From NCBI GenBank assembly GCA_947381325.1, contig CANCUP010000010.1:1-35825 (forward strand): a stretch of DNA of 35,825 nt, given 5' to 3'. Of this stretch, positions 9,854-16,316 are shown piece after piece. A program made the position numbers and the translations under genes. Below the pieces are notes generated by a model. That model ran no database searches. It was given only the letters and a program-made list of their open reading frames with translations, and was not told the DNA's origin. Numbering within the stretch: position 1 is the stretch's first letter; each line of letters begins with the position of its first letter. Source of the stretch: Comamonadaceae bacterium. GTDB lineage: Bacteria; Pseudomonadota; Gammaproteobacteria; Burkholderiales; Burkholderiaceae_C.

Positions 9854-10462
9854 TCAGTCGTCGTTGGTATGAGCCTGTGCGCCAGTTTCTGATAATTTGC
9901 GCACCGATTGAACCATGGCTGTGTGCTTTGCCAGCCCCCGCAAAACCAAGGCCCCAATCAATGCGCCGTTCAAATCACCAATGACCATATAGAGCAGTTG
10001 TGGCCATGCAATCAATTGCATCGGATCAAGAATGCTCCACATCAAATGGTGTGACAGGGCGTTGAGCAAAGCGTACAAGCCTGCCAGTTGAATCAAGTCG
10101 GACAGTTTGCGCAAAGACAGGCGGCGTTGCAGCATCACCTGCATCAGCACAACAGCCAATGCCGCCACACTGGCAGATATGCCGATATTGAAGAGCCCGA
10201 TGAGCCATGTCTCATGAGACCACCACAACAACATGACACCGCCCAAGGCCGTTGCAACACTGCCCCATGCGAGCCCTAGCAGCAGCACATAGGCAAGCCT
10301 TAAAAATCCAGGCAAGTAAATCAGACTGATGTGCTCACTGAACTCAAAGGAGCTCAGCAACCAACCGTTGAGCAAGTGAAAGCCACAAAACAAAAAACCA
10401 GCTGCAGTCGCCATCATGATCTGTAGTCGAGTTGGCGTAAGAACTAGGCTGGGTTGCATCAT
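9854..10462 (-). CDS. Small polytopic inner-membrane protein, MASE1-like (uncharacterised)
   Basis: The open frame extends upstream to 10846, but the likely start is the ATG at 10462 (or 10459), giving about 202 residues that begin MMQPSLVL. The longer frame would overlap the divergent TetR gene. About six hydrophobic segments are visible, including IMMATAAGFLFCGF, YVLLLGLAWGSVATALGG and LLYMVIGDLNGALIGALVL. The LPGFLRLAYVLLLG stretch recalls the membrane-embedded MASE1 sensor domain, but no kinase or GGDEF output domain follows, so it would be a stand-alone membrane unit. It is convergent with ntrX and divergent from the TetR gene. I do not recognise a specific function. Confidence 0.6.
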   Translation of the reverse strand: MMQPSLVLTPTRLQIMMATAAGFLFCGFHLLNGWLLSSFEFSEHISLIYLPGFLRLAYVLLLGLAWGSVATALGGVMLLWWSHETWLIGLFNIGISASVAALAVVLMQVMLQRRLSLRKLSDLIQLAGLYALLNALSHHLMWSILDPMQLIAWPQLLYMVIGDLNGALIGALVLRGLAKHTAMVQSVRKLSETGAQAHTNDD

Positions 10463-10542
10463 AAAAAGTGGTTGAGCGTGTCTATGGATCTCAGCAGGTG
10501 AGCGGCATGCATGGGGCGCGCCGCCGCATTTATACTTCAAGA

Positions 10543-11193
10543 ATGAACCAGATCGTACAAAACCGCAACACCGCATCGCGCACCAACGATCCTGCGCGAA
10601 CCATGGCGGAGATTTTAGAGGTTGCCACAACAGAATTTGCCGATAAGGGCTTGAGCGGTGCACGCATCGATGAAATTGCAGCCGCCACGCGCACCAGCAA
10701 GCGCATGATCTATTACTACTTTGGCGGCAAAGAGGGTTTGTACCTGGCGGTCTTAGAAGAGGCCTACCGTCGCATGCGACAGATCGAAAATTCCTTGCAT
10801 CTCGACGACCTTGCGCCCGAGCAAGCACTGGCGCAACTGGTGGCATTCACCTTCGATCACCACAACAACAACGAGTACTACATTCGCTTGGTGATGAACG
10901 AAAACATCCAGCGCGGCCAGTACTTGGCGCAAAGCAAAATCATCCAGCAGCTCAATGTGCCCGCCATTGAGGCCATTCGAAAGCTGTATGCACGTGGCGT
11001 CGCAGAAGGCGTATTTCGCAAAGGACTCGACCCGGTGGACATCCACGCGTCGATTTCTGCGCTGACTTTTTTCAATGTATCCAACAAACACACCTTTGGA
11101 TTTATTTTCAATCGGGGCAAAGCATCAACGGCAGACATCGCTTTGCGACGCACCAACATTGTGGACATGGTGACACGCTTCGTTCGCAAATAG
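10543..11193 (+). CDS. TetR family transcriptional regulator
   Basis: 216 residues from the ATG at 10543. The N-terminal helix-turn-helix covers about residues 20-65 (ILEVATTEFADKGLSGARID, then IAAATRTSKRMIYYYFGGKE), with the diagnostic YYYFGGKEGLY end. The C-terminal ligand-binding region is all-helical and rich in aromatic residues. Alternative upstream starts exist (GTG 10468, ATG 10507), but 10543 best fits the family. A TATACT at 10531-10536 would then make the mRNA nearly leaderless. It lies just upstream of the TRAP-aroQ-aroE-like genes and is the obvious candidate regulator of them; ligand unknown. Confidence 0.85.
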   Translation: MNQIVQNRNTASRTNDPARTMAEILEVATTEFADKGLSGARIDEIAAATRTSKRMIYYYFGGKEGLYLAVLEEAYRRMRQIENSLHLDDLAPEQALAQLVAFTFDHHNNNEYYIRLVMNENIQRGQYLAQSKIIQQLNVPAIEAIRKLYARGVAEGVFRKGLDPVDIHASISALTFFNVSNKHTFGFIFNRGKASTADIALRRTNIVDMVTRFVRK

Positions 11194-11195
11194 GT

Positions 11196-11257
11196 CAAGA
11201 CCCCAGGGTTATCCCCAGTGACTTAAAACTATCCAGTTCGTACATTACAGGGTCTTG
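11196..11257. promoter_or_regulatory. Inverted repeat in the TetR-TRAP gap
   Basis: CAAGACCC at 11196-11203 is repeated in inverted form as GGGTCTTG at 11250-11257, 46 bases apart, in the 84-bp gap between the TetR stop and the TRAP small permease. It could be a long-loop hairpin or a pair of half-sites for a looping repressor. No convincing -35/-10 pair was identified. The functional meaning is inference. Confidence 0.35.
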
Positions 11258-11277
11258 TGTTCTTGGAGCCATGTCAG

Positions 11278-11817
11278 ATGCTGACAAAACTGATCTCTGC
11301 ATATTGCCGCATGCTGGAAGTTGTGATTGCGGCTTGCCTCGCCGTGATGGTGGTGCTCGTGTTTGGCAATGTGGTGCTGCGCTACGCATTCAATTCAGGG
11401 TTGACGGTCTCCGAAGAGTTGTCGCGCTGGCTGTTTGTGTGGATGACTTTCTTGGGCGCCATCGTGGCCATGAAGGACGGCGCGCATTTGGGCTCAGACA
11501 CCTTGGTCTCCAAACTCTCCGTGCGTGGACAAAAAGCATTCTTGGTCATTGGCCATGTGTTGATGCTCTTCATTTGCTGGCTGTTGTTTGTGGGCTCGTT
11601 GAACCAAGCCCTCATCAACTGGGAATCCAACAGCCCTGTGATGGAGTTGTCCATGGGCTTGTTTTACGGATGCGGCATGGTGTTAGCGGTCTCAGGCGCA
11701 CTGATCTTGATCGACCGCTTGCTGCGACTGATGACGGGCAAGTTAGAAAACAACGAATTGATTGGGGTGCGAGAGTCTGAAGAAGAGCCCATCGATGTGC
11801 CAGCGCCGCTGAAATAA
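11278..11817 (+). CDS. TRAP transporter small permease (DctQ family)
   Basis: 179 residues from the ATG at 11278, preceded by GGAG at 11264-11267; an in-frame codon at 11257 is less likely. Four hydrophobic segments are visible (VVIAACLAVMVVLVFGNVVL, the LFVWMTFLGAIVAM region, the AFLVIGHVLMLFICWLLFVG region and the GMVLAVSGALILID region). The family motif is seen in NVVLRYAF and SEELSRWLFVW. It forms the membrane complex with the large permease encoded next. It starts the transport part of the cluster and is followed after 15 bp by the large permease. Confidence 0.9.
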   Translation: MLTKLISAYCRMLEVVIAACLAVMVVLVFGNVVLRYAFNSGLTVSEELSRWLFVWMTFLGAIVAMKDGAHLGSDTLVSKLSVRGQKAFLVIGHVLMLFICWLLFVGSLNQALINWESNSPVMELSMGLFYGCGMVLAVSGALILIDRLLRLMTGKLENNELIGVRESEEEPIDVPAPLK

Positions 11818-11832
11818 GAGGAACTCACCGTC

Positions 11833-13110
11833 ATGACAATTGCCGTATTTTTAGGCTCCTTGTTGGCCGCCATGGCCTTGGGTGTGCCCATTGCGTTCGC
11901 CTTGCTTTTGTGCGGCGCAGCACTCATGTTTCACATGGACATGTTCGATGCGCAAATCTTGGCGCAAAACGTGATCGAAGGCGCCAACAGTTTTCCACTG
12001 CTGGCTGTGCCGTTCTTCATGCTGGCCGGCGAAGTGATGAACACGGGGGGCTTGTCACGCCGCATCGTTGACTTTGCCATGGCCTTGGTGGGCCACATCC
12101 GGGGTGGTTTGGGCTATGTGACGATCGTGGCGGCATGCTTGCTGTCTGCGCTGTCGGGTTCGGCCGTGGCCGATGCCGCTGCACTCACGGCTTTGCTGTT
12201 GCCCATGATGGTAAAGGCGGGTCATGACAAAGCCCGCAGTGGCGGCTTGATTGCAGCTTGCGGGGTGATTGGCCCCATCATTCCGCCATCGATTGGCTTT
12301 GTGATTTTTGGCGTGGCTGGCAACGTCTCGATCAGCAAATTGTTTTTGGCTGGAATTGTTCCAGGCATCGTGCTGGCGGCGGGCTTGTGGGCCACTTGGT
12401 GGTGGCTGACACGCCGGGAGGTCTTGACACCGCCGCCACGAAAATCCACCGCTGAAGTGTTCGCAGCCATGCGAAGTGCCGGGTGGGCCTTGATGTTGCC
12501 ACTCATCATTTTGGTGGGCTTGCGCATGGGCGTGTTCACACCGACAGAAGCAGCCGTGGTGGCCGCCGTGTATGCCTTGTTTGTGGCGGGTGTGATTTAC
12601 CGTGAATTGACTTGGGGCCAGCTGTTTCAGGTGTTCCAAACGGCCGCAAAAACAACCGCTGTGATCATGTTCTTGGTCGCGGCTGCGATGGTGTCTGCAT
12701 GGCTGATCACGGTGGCGAATTTGCCATCCCAGGTGGTGTCGTTGCTGGAGCCTTTGCTGGGCAATCCCACGTTGCTGCTGATGGCCATCATGGTTTTGTG
12801 CATGATCGTTGGCACTGCGATGGACATGACCCCCACCATCTTGATCTTGACGCCGGTGCTCATGCCCATCGTCAAGGCAGCAGGCATTGACCCCGTGTAC
12901 TTCGGCGTGCTCTTCATCATCAACAACTCCATTGGGTTGGTCACCCCGCCTGTAGGCACGGTGTTGAACGTGGTGGCGGGTGTGGGGCGCATGCGCATGG
13001 ATGAAGTCACGCGGGGTGTGGTGCCCTTCATGGCGGTTCAGTTCTTTGTCATGTTCTTGATGGTGCTGTTCCCATCCCTGGTGATGGTGCCAGCGCGTTG
13101 GTTCTATTGA
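11833..13110 (+). CDS. TRAP transporter large permease (DctM family)
   Basis: 425 residues and highly hydrophobic, with about 12 predicted membrane segments. It is the ion-coupled translocation subunit of a TRAP carrier. Typical DctM features include the GVPIAFALLLCG start, the FFMLAGEVMNTGG segment, the SGSAVADAAAL loop and the IIPPSIGFVIFG hairpin, with a repeated NNSIGLVTPPVGTVLN in the second half. RBS-like GAGGAA lies at about 11818-11823. It sits 15 bp after the small permease, with the binding-protein gene starting 89 bp after its stop. Driven by a sodium gradient in characterised relatives. Confidence 0.95.
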   Translation: MTIAVFLGSLLAAMALGVPIAFALLLCGAALMFHMDMFDAQILAQNVIEGANSFPLLAVPFFMLAGEVMNTGGLSRRIVDFAMALVGHIRGGLGYVTIVAACLLSALSGSAVADAAALTALLLPMMVKAGHDKARSGGLIAACGVIGPIIPPSIGFVIFGVAGNVSISKLFLAGIVPGIVLAAGLWATWWWLTRREVLTPPPRKSTAEVFAAMRSAGWALMLPLIILVGLRMGVFTPTEAAVVAAVYALFVAGVIYRELTWGQLFQVFQTAAKTTAVIMFLVAAAMVSAWLITVANLPSQVVSLLEPLLGNPTLLLMAIMVLCMIVGTAMDMTPTILILTPVLMPIVKAAGIDPVYFGVLFIINNSIGLVTPPVGTVLNVVAGVGRMRMDEVTRGVVPFMAVQFFVMFLMVLFPSLVMVPARWFY

Positions 13111-13199
13111 GTTTGAAAGCGCCGCTTGCATGGGTACGCCAAGCGGTGTTGAGAAAAGTTTTTAGCGTACGACCTCAACTTCAATCTGGAGACTTTGTC

Positions 13200-14204
13200 A
13201 TGAAACGTTTTTTTATCAAATCAGTGGTGGCTGCTGTCGCCTTGGTGGCTGCCGGCAGCACCTTGGCGCAAGACATCAAAGAGCGGACGCTGAAATTTGG
13301 CTTGAATGGGCCTGAAGGCCACCCAGCCGTGGTGGGCATGAAGGCATTTGCCGAGTCAGTGACAGCCAAGTCGGGCGGCAAGATCAAGGTGCAATTGTTT
13401 TTGAACGGCGCGCTCGGCAGCGACCAAGCCGTGGTGTCATCCATCAAAGGCGGCACCGTGGAAATGGCCGTCATGAACTCAGGCATCTTGGCCAGCGAAG
13501 TCAAAGCCCTCGAGGTGTTTGACTTTCCCTTCATGTTCTCCAACGAGAAAGAAGCCGACGCGATTGCCGATGGCCCGATAGGTCAAAAAATGCATGCCAT
13601 GTTGCAAGACAAAGGCATCGTGGGTTTGAGCTACTGGGAGCTGGGGTTTCGCAGCATCACCAACAGCAAGCGTCCCCTGAACAAAGTAGAAGACATCGAG
13701 GGTTTGAAACTGCGCGTGATCCCCAACGCCATCAACGTCGATTGGGTGAAAGCCTTAGGCGCCAACCCCACCCCACTGCCGTTCCCAGAGGTGTATGCCG
13801 CCATGGAGCAAAAAGCCATCGATGGTCAAGAAAACCCAGTCTCTGTGATTGCTGCCAATAAGTTTTGGGAAGTGCAGAAATTCGTCATCTTGACCAACCA
13901 CCAATACAACCCACAGTCGGTGATCTTCAGCAAAAAAGTGTGGGACAGCCTGAGCGCCGCTGAGAAGAAAATCATCGACGATTCCGCCGATGCAGCCGCC
14001 AAAAACCAACGCGCTCAATCGCGTGCTGCCTTGGCGGCCAACCTGGAACTGCTCAAGAAAAATGGCATGACTGTGTCGCAGTTTTCAGCCGCTGAAGTGG
14101 CCAAGCTGCGCGACAAAATGAAACCTGTCATCGACAAGCACAGCGCCGCAGTGGGCCCCATCGTGGCCGAAGTGCAAGCTGAGTTGGCCAAGCTGCGCAA
14201 ATAA
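13200..14204 (+). CDS. TRAP transporter substrate-binding protein (DctP family)
   Basis: Periplasmic substrate receptor, 334 residues from the ATG at 13200 (GGAG at 13188-13191). A longer frame from 13098 overlaps the permease and lacks a signal sequence, so it was not chosen. Sec signal MKRFFIKSVVAAVALVAAGS ends in TLAQ. The conserved ligand-carboxylate arginine of DctP proteins is expected at Arg172 (GLKLRVIPN), with FPEVYAAMEQKAIDGQENP matching the family's downstream signature. The neighbouring AroQ and AroE-like enzymes suggest a hydroaromatic carboxylate such as quinate, shikimate or 3-dehydroquinate as ligand (inference). Confidence 0.93.
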   Translation: MKRFFIKSVVAAVALVAAGSTLAQDIKERTLKFGLNGPEGHPAVVGMKAFAESVTAKSGGKIKVQLFLNGALGSDQAVVSSIKGGTVEMAVMNSGILASEVKALEVFDFPFMFSNEKEADAIADGPIGQKMHAMLQDKGIVGLSYWELGFRSITNSKRPLNKVEDIEGLKLRVIPNAINVDWVKALGANPTPLPFPEVYAAMEQKAIDGQENPVSVIAANKFWEVQKFVILTNHQYNPQSVIFSKKVWDSLSAAEKKIIDDSADAAAKNQRAQSRAALAANLELLKKNGMTVSQFSAAEVAKLRDKMKPVIDKHSAAVGPIVAEVQAELAKLRK

Positions 14205-14221
14205 ACACGCGCACAATGTGG

Positions 14222-14251
14222 CAGCGGGCCAATGAATGCCCGCTGTTATTT
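14222..14251 (+). terminator. Hairpin between the TRAP binding-protein gene and aroQ
   Basis: An 8-bp perfect stem, CAGCGGGC (14222-14229) with GCCCGCTG (14238-14245), has an 8-base loop and is followed by TTATTT. It may partly terminate transcription or protect the 3' end of the abundant binding-protein mRNA while lowering aroQ expression. Confidence 0.55.
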
Positions 14252-14272
14252 CATCCAAGACCCGAGACCGCT

Positions 14273-14719
14273 ATGAAAATTTTGATGCTCAACGGAATCA
14301 ACCTCAACATGTTTGGCAAGCGTGATCCTGCCCAATATGGCACCACCACGCTCGATGAAATCAATGCCAGCATGAAACAGCTGGGTGCTGAGTTGGGTGT
14401 TGACGTCGAGTTCTTCCAAACCAACCACGAAGGTGCAATGTGTGAGCGCATTCACCAAGGGTTTTCAGACAACGTGGATGCCGTCTTGATCAATGCAGGT
14501 GCCTGGACCCATTACAGCTATGGCATTCGGGATGCCTTGGCCATCTTGACCTGCCCCATCATTGAGGTGCACATGTCCAACATCCATGCGCGAGAGGCGT
14601 TCCGCCACCACTCGGTGTTTGCCGAAATTGTGAAAGGGCAAATCTGTGGCTTTGGGGCCGACAGCTATTTGCTGGGCCTGCGTGCGGGCGTGACTGCCGC
14701 GAAGAACGCGAAGAAATAA
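14273..14719 (+). CDS. aroQ: Type II 3-dehydroquinate dehydratase
   Basis: Interconverts 3-dehydroquinate and 3-dehydroshikimate; 148 residues, the standard size of the type II dodecameric enzyme. Catalytic-site motifs are NGINLNMFGKRDPAQYG, with Asn10, Arg17 and catalytic Tyr22, then NAGAWTHYSYGIRDAL and EVHMSNIHAREAFRHHS with the catalytic His. Some usually fixed positions differ (Pro to Ile in NGPN, Tyr to Trp in GAYTH), so it is probably not the main biosynthetic copy. The start at 14273 is chosen because MKILMLNG is the canonical opening; the upstream frame to 14216 is unlikely. Location between a TRAP transporter and an AroE-like gene suggests a catabolic role. Confidence 0.92.
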   Translation: MKILMLNGINLNMFGKRDPAQYGTTTLDEINASMKQLGAELGVDVEFFQTNHEGAMCERIHQGFSDNVDAVLINAGAWTHYSYGIRDALAILTCPIIEVHMSNIHAREAFRHHSVFAEIVKGQICGFGADSYLLGLRAGVTAAKNAKK

Positions 14720-14725
14720 CCCACC

Positions 14726-15553
14726 ATGATCACCGGCAACACCGACATCATTGCCCACATTGGCTACCCCACGCACAGTTTCAAGTCCCCCATGATTTAC
14801 AACCCGTACTTTGAACAGGCGGGAATCCATGCCGTGGTGGTGCCCATGGGCTGCCAAGCACCGGACTACCCCGCCTTTTTAAAGGCCGTTTTCACGTTGA
14901 CCAACATCCGAGGCGCCTTGATCACCATGCCCCACAAGGTGACCACCGTGGGCTTGTTGGACGAGGTCACTGCCACCGTCAAAGTGGCCGGTGCTTGCAA
15001 CGCGGTGAAACGCACAGAGGATGGCCGCTTGGTAGGCGACATGTTCGATGGCGCAGGCTTTGTGCGCGGCGTGCAACGCAAGGGGTTGAACCTGCAGGGT
15101 GCACGCGTGCTGGTGGTGGGCAGCGGGGGCGTGGGGTGCGCCATTGCTGCATCTTTGGCGGGCGCAGGCATCGCAGCCATCAGCTTGTTTGATGTCAACA
15201 CGGCCTCTGCCGAGGGCTTGGGTCGGCGCTTGAAACAACACCATCCCCACATTGACGTGACCACGGGATCGAACGATCCCGCAGGTTTTGATTTGGTGGT
15301 CAACGCCACGCCCATGGGCATGAACGAAGGCGATCCTTTGCCGATGGATGTGTCGCGTTTGTCGCCAGACACCTTTGTGGGCGAGGTGGTCATGCGCTCC
15401 GACATCACCGCATTCTTGGCGGCAGCGCAAGCGCGCGGCTGTCGTGTGCAAGTGGGCTCAGACATGCTGTTTGAGCAAATCCCTGCCTACTTGGAGTATT
15501 TTGGTTTTCCCACGACCACGGCCGACAACCTGCGTGCGGTGGCCCAGCTTTGA
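14726..15553 (+). CDS. Divergent shikimate/quinate dehydrogenase family protein (AroE-like)
   Basis: 275 residues in two domains. The N-terminal substrate domain keeps the catalytic Lys71 (ITMPHK), Asn92 (AGACNAV) and Asp108 (FDGAGF). Their 21 and 16 residue spacings equal E. coli AroE Lys65, Asn86 and Asp102. The nucleotide domain has VLVVGSGGVGCAIA and NATPMGM. Several pocket residues are changed: the first serine of the SxSP motif aligns with Phe19 (THSFKSP), the NTD triplet before the catalytic Asp is MFD, and the YNPxxT motif reads MRSDIT. NAD(P)-dependent oxidation of a shikimate- or quinate-like substrate is likely, but the exact substrate may differ. It starts 6 bp after aroQ, so it shares its mRNA. 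Confidence 0.82.
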   Translation: MITGNTDIIAHIGYPTHSFKSPMIYNPYFEQAGIHAVVVPMGCQAPDYPAFLKAVFTLTNIRGALITMPHKVTTVGLLDEVTATVKVAGACNAVKRTEDGRLVGDMFDGAGFVRGVQRKGLNLQGARVLVVGSGGVGCAIAASLAGAGIAAISLFDVNTASAEGLGRRLKQHHPHIDVTTGSNDPAGFDLVVNATPMGMNEGDPLPMDVSRLSPDTFVGEVVMRSDITAFLAAAQARGCRVQVGSDMLFEQIPAYLEYFGFPTTTADNLRAVAQL

Positions 15554-15579
15554 GCTGATCCGGCGAGTTTTCTCGGTGC

Positions 15580-15585
15580 TACAAT
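15580..15585 (+). promoter_or_regulatory. Candidate -10 box for tRNA-Phe
   Basis: TACAAT lies 10 bp upstream of the tRNA-Phe 5' end in the 41-bp gap after the AroE-like gene. No good -35 hexamer is seen at 17 bp, so the promoter may be weak or the tRNA may also be made by readthrough. Confidence 0.35.
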
Positions 15586-15594
15586 TGCCGACTC

Positions 15595-15670
<76 letters not shown>

Positions 15671-15675
15671 GATTC

Positions 15676-15709
15676 ACCCCGTAGCATCGCAAGAAGCTGC
15701 GGGGTTTTT
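15676..15709 (+). terminator. Intrinsic terminator of tRNA-Phe
   Basis: A 10-bp stem, ACCCCGTAGC (15676-15685) with GCTGCGGGGT (15696-15705, one G-T pair), is followed by a T-run (15705-15709). It starts 6 bases after the tRNA. Confidence 0.88.
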
Positions 15710-15738
15710 CTTTGAGCAGGCCGTCGATTGCAAATAGA

Positions 15739-15777
15739 CTCAAATGCATGAGCGCAAACTGTTTGTGCATTGAGGGG
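15739..15777 (+). promoter_or_regulatory. Hairpin overlapping the Shine-Dalgarno of the Cys-repeat gene
   Basis: CTCAAATGCA (15739-15748) pairs with TGCATTGAG (15766-15774) with one bulged A. An inner CAAAC/GTTTG pair (15755-15759 with 15761-15765) is also present. The right arm includes the first three bases of the ribosome-binding site GAGGGG (15772-15777), five bases before the ATG at 15783. Sequestration of the RBS is possible; not demonstrated. Confidence 0.4.
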
Positions 15778-15782
15778 TTTTC

Positions 15783-16262
15783 ATGAAGAACTTCGCGGCT
15801 GCTGTTGTATTCATGCTGACATGCATTGGGCAAGGCGCAGCCCATGCCCAGAGCGGTCAATGCGGCTTCATCCACGACCCTAACCTTCAAGCGCAGTGCC
15901 GGGCCAACACCGGCGGTGGCGCGGGCCAGTGTGGGTTCATACGAGACAACGACATGCAAGCCTATTGCCGCGCCACCACCGGTTCGGGCAGCGGGCAATG
16001 TGGCTTCATCCGAGACAACGACTTGCAGGCCATGTGTCGTGCCACCAGCGGCATGGGCTCCGGTCAGTGCGGCTTCATCCGCGACAGCGACATGCAGGCC
16101 TATTGCCGCGCATCCACAGGCAGTGGCAGCGGCCAATGTGGGTTCATTCGCAGCAATGACTTGCAGGCCATGTGCCGAGCCTCGACGGGAGGTGGTTCAG
16201 GGCAGTGCGGCTTCATCCGCGACGCAGACATGCAGGCGGCCTGCCGCGCCAAGTTTGGGTAA
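15783..16262 (+). CDS. Secreted cysteine-rich tandem-repeat protein (unknown function)
   Basis: 159 residues. A Sec signal peptide (about 1-22, ending AHA) is followed by six head-to-tail repeats of 23 residues (the last cut to 20) from residue 25 to the end. The consensus is GQCGFIRDNDxQAxCRAxTG plus a short Gly/Ser spacer. Each repeat has two cysteines at positions 3 and 15 (C-x11-C), giving 12 cysteines in the mature protein, and the acidic/basic IRDND and CRA motifs are nearly invariant. A strong RBS (GAGGGG) precedes the ATG. No enzyme motif is visible. Each unit is probably a small disulfide-bonded helical hairpin in the periplasm or outside the cell. I do not recognise a named family. 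Confidence 0.85.
   Translation: MKNFAAAVVFMLTCIGQGAAHAQSGQCGFIHDPNLQAQCRANTGGGAGQCGFIRDNDMQAYCRATTGSGSGQCGFIRDNDLQAMCRATSGMGSGQCGFIRDSDMQAYCRASTGSGSGQCGFIRSNDLQAMCRASTGGGSGQCGFIRDADMQAACRAKFG
15855..16259 (+). repeat. Six tandem 69-bp coding repeats
   Basis: Units start at 15855, 15924, 15993, 16062, 16131 and 16200 (the last is 60 bp). All keep the reading frame and encode GQCGFI at the start. At protein level odd units carry Leu and even units Met before QA, and units 2 and 4 share MQAY while 3 and 5 share LQAM. This suggests growth by duplication of a two-unit block of 138 bp. Confidence 0.93.
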
Positions 16263-16316
16263 ACACAGCCGGCTCAGCAGTACGCGCATGCGCGCCTGAC
16301 GTCAACCGCGAGGCGT

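Noticed and set aside
13098-13199. Upstream extension of the TRAP binding-protein gene
   Set aside because: It overlaps the permease end and would bury the signal peptide; the ATG at 13200 has a good GGAG site.
15855-16259. CRISPR array
   Set aside because: The regular 69-bp units are coding repeats that keep frame and vary synonymously; there are no unique spacers between identical palindromic repeats and no cas genes.
16284-16295. CGCGCATGCGCG palindrome between the repeat gene and the TRAP operon end
   Set aside because: It is a loopless 12-bp GC palindrome without a T-run, so it is not a clear terminator, and nothing else supports a function.
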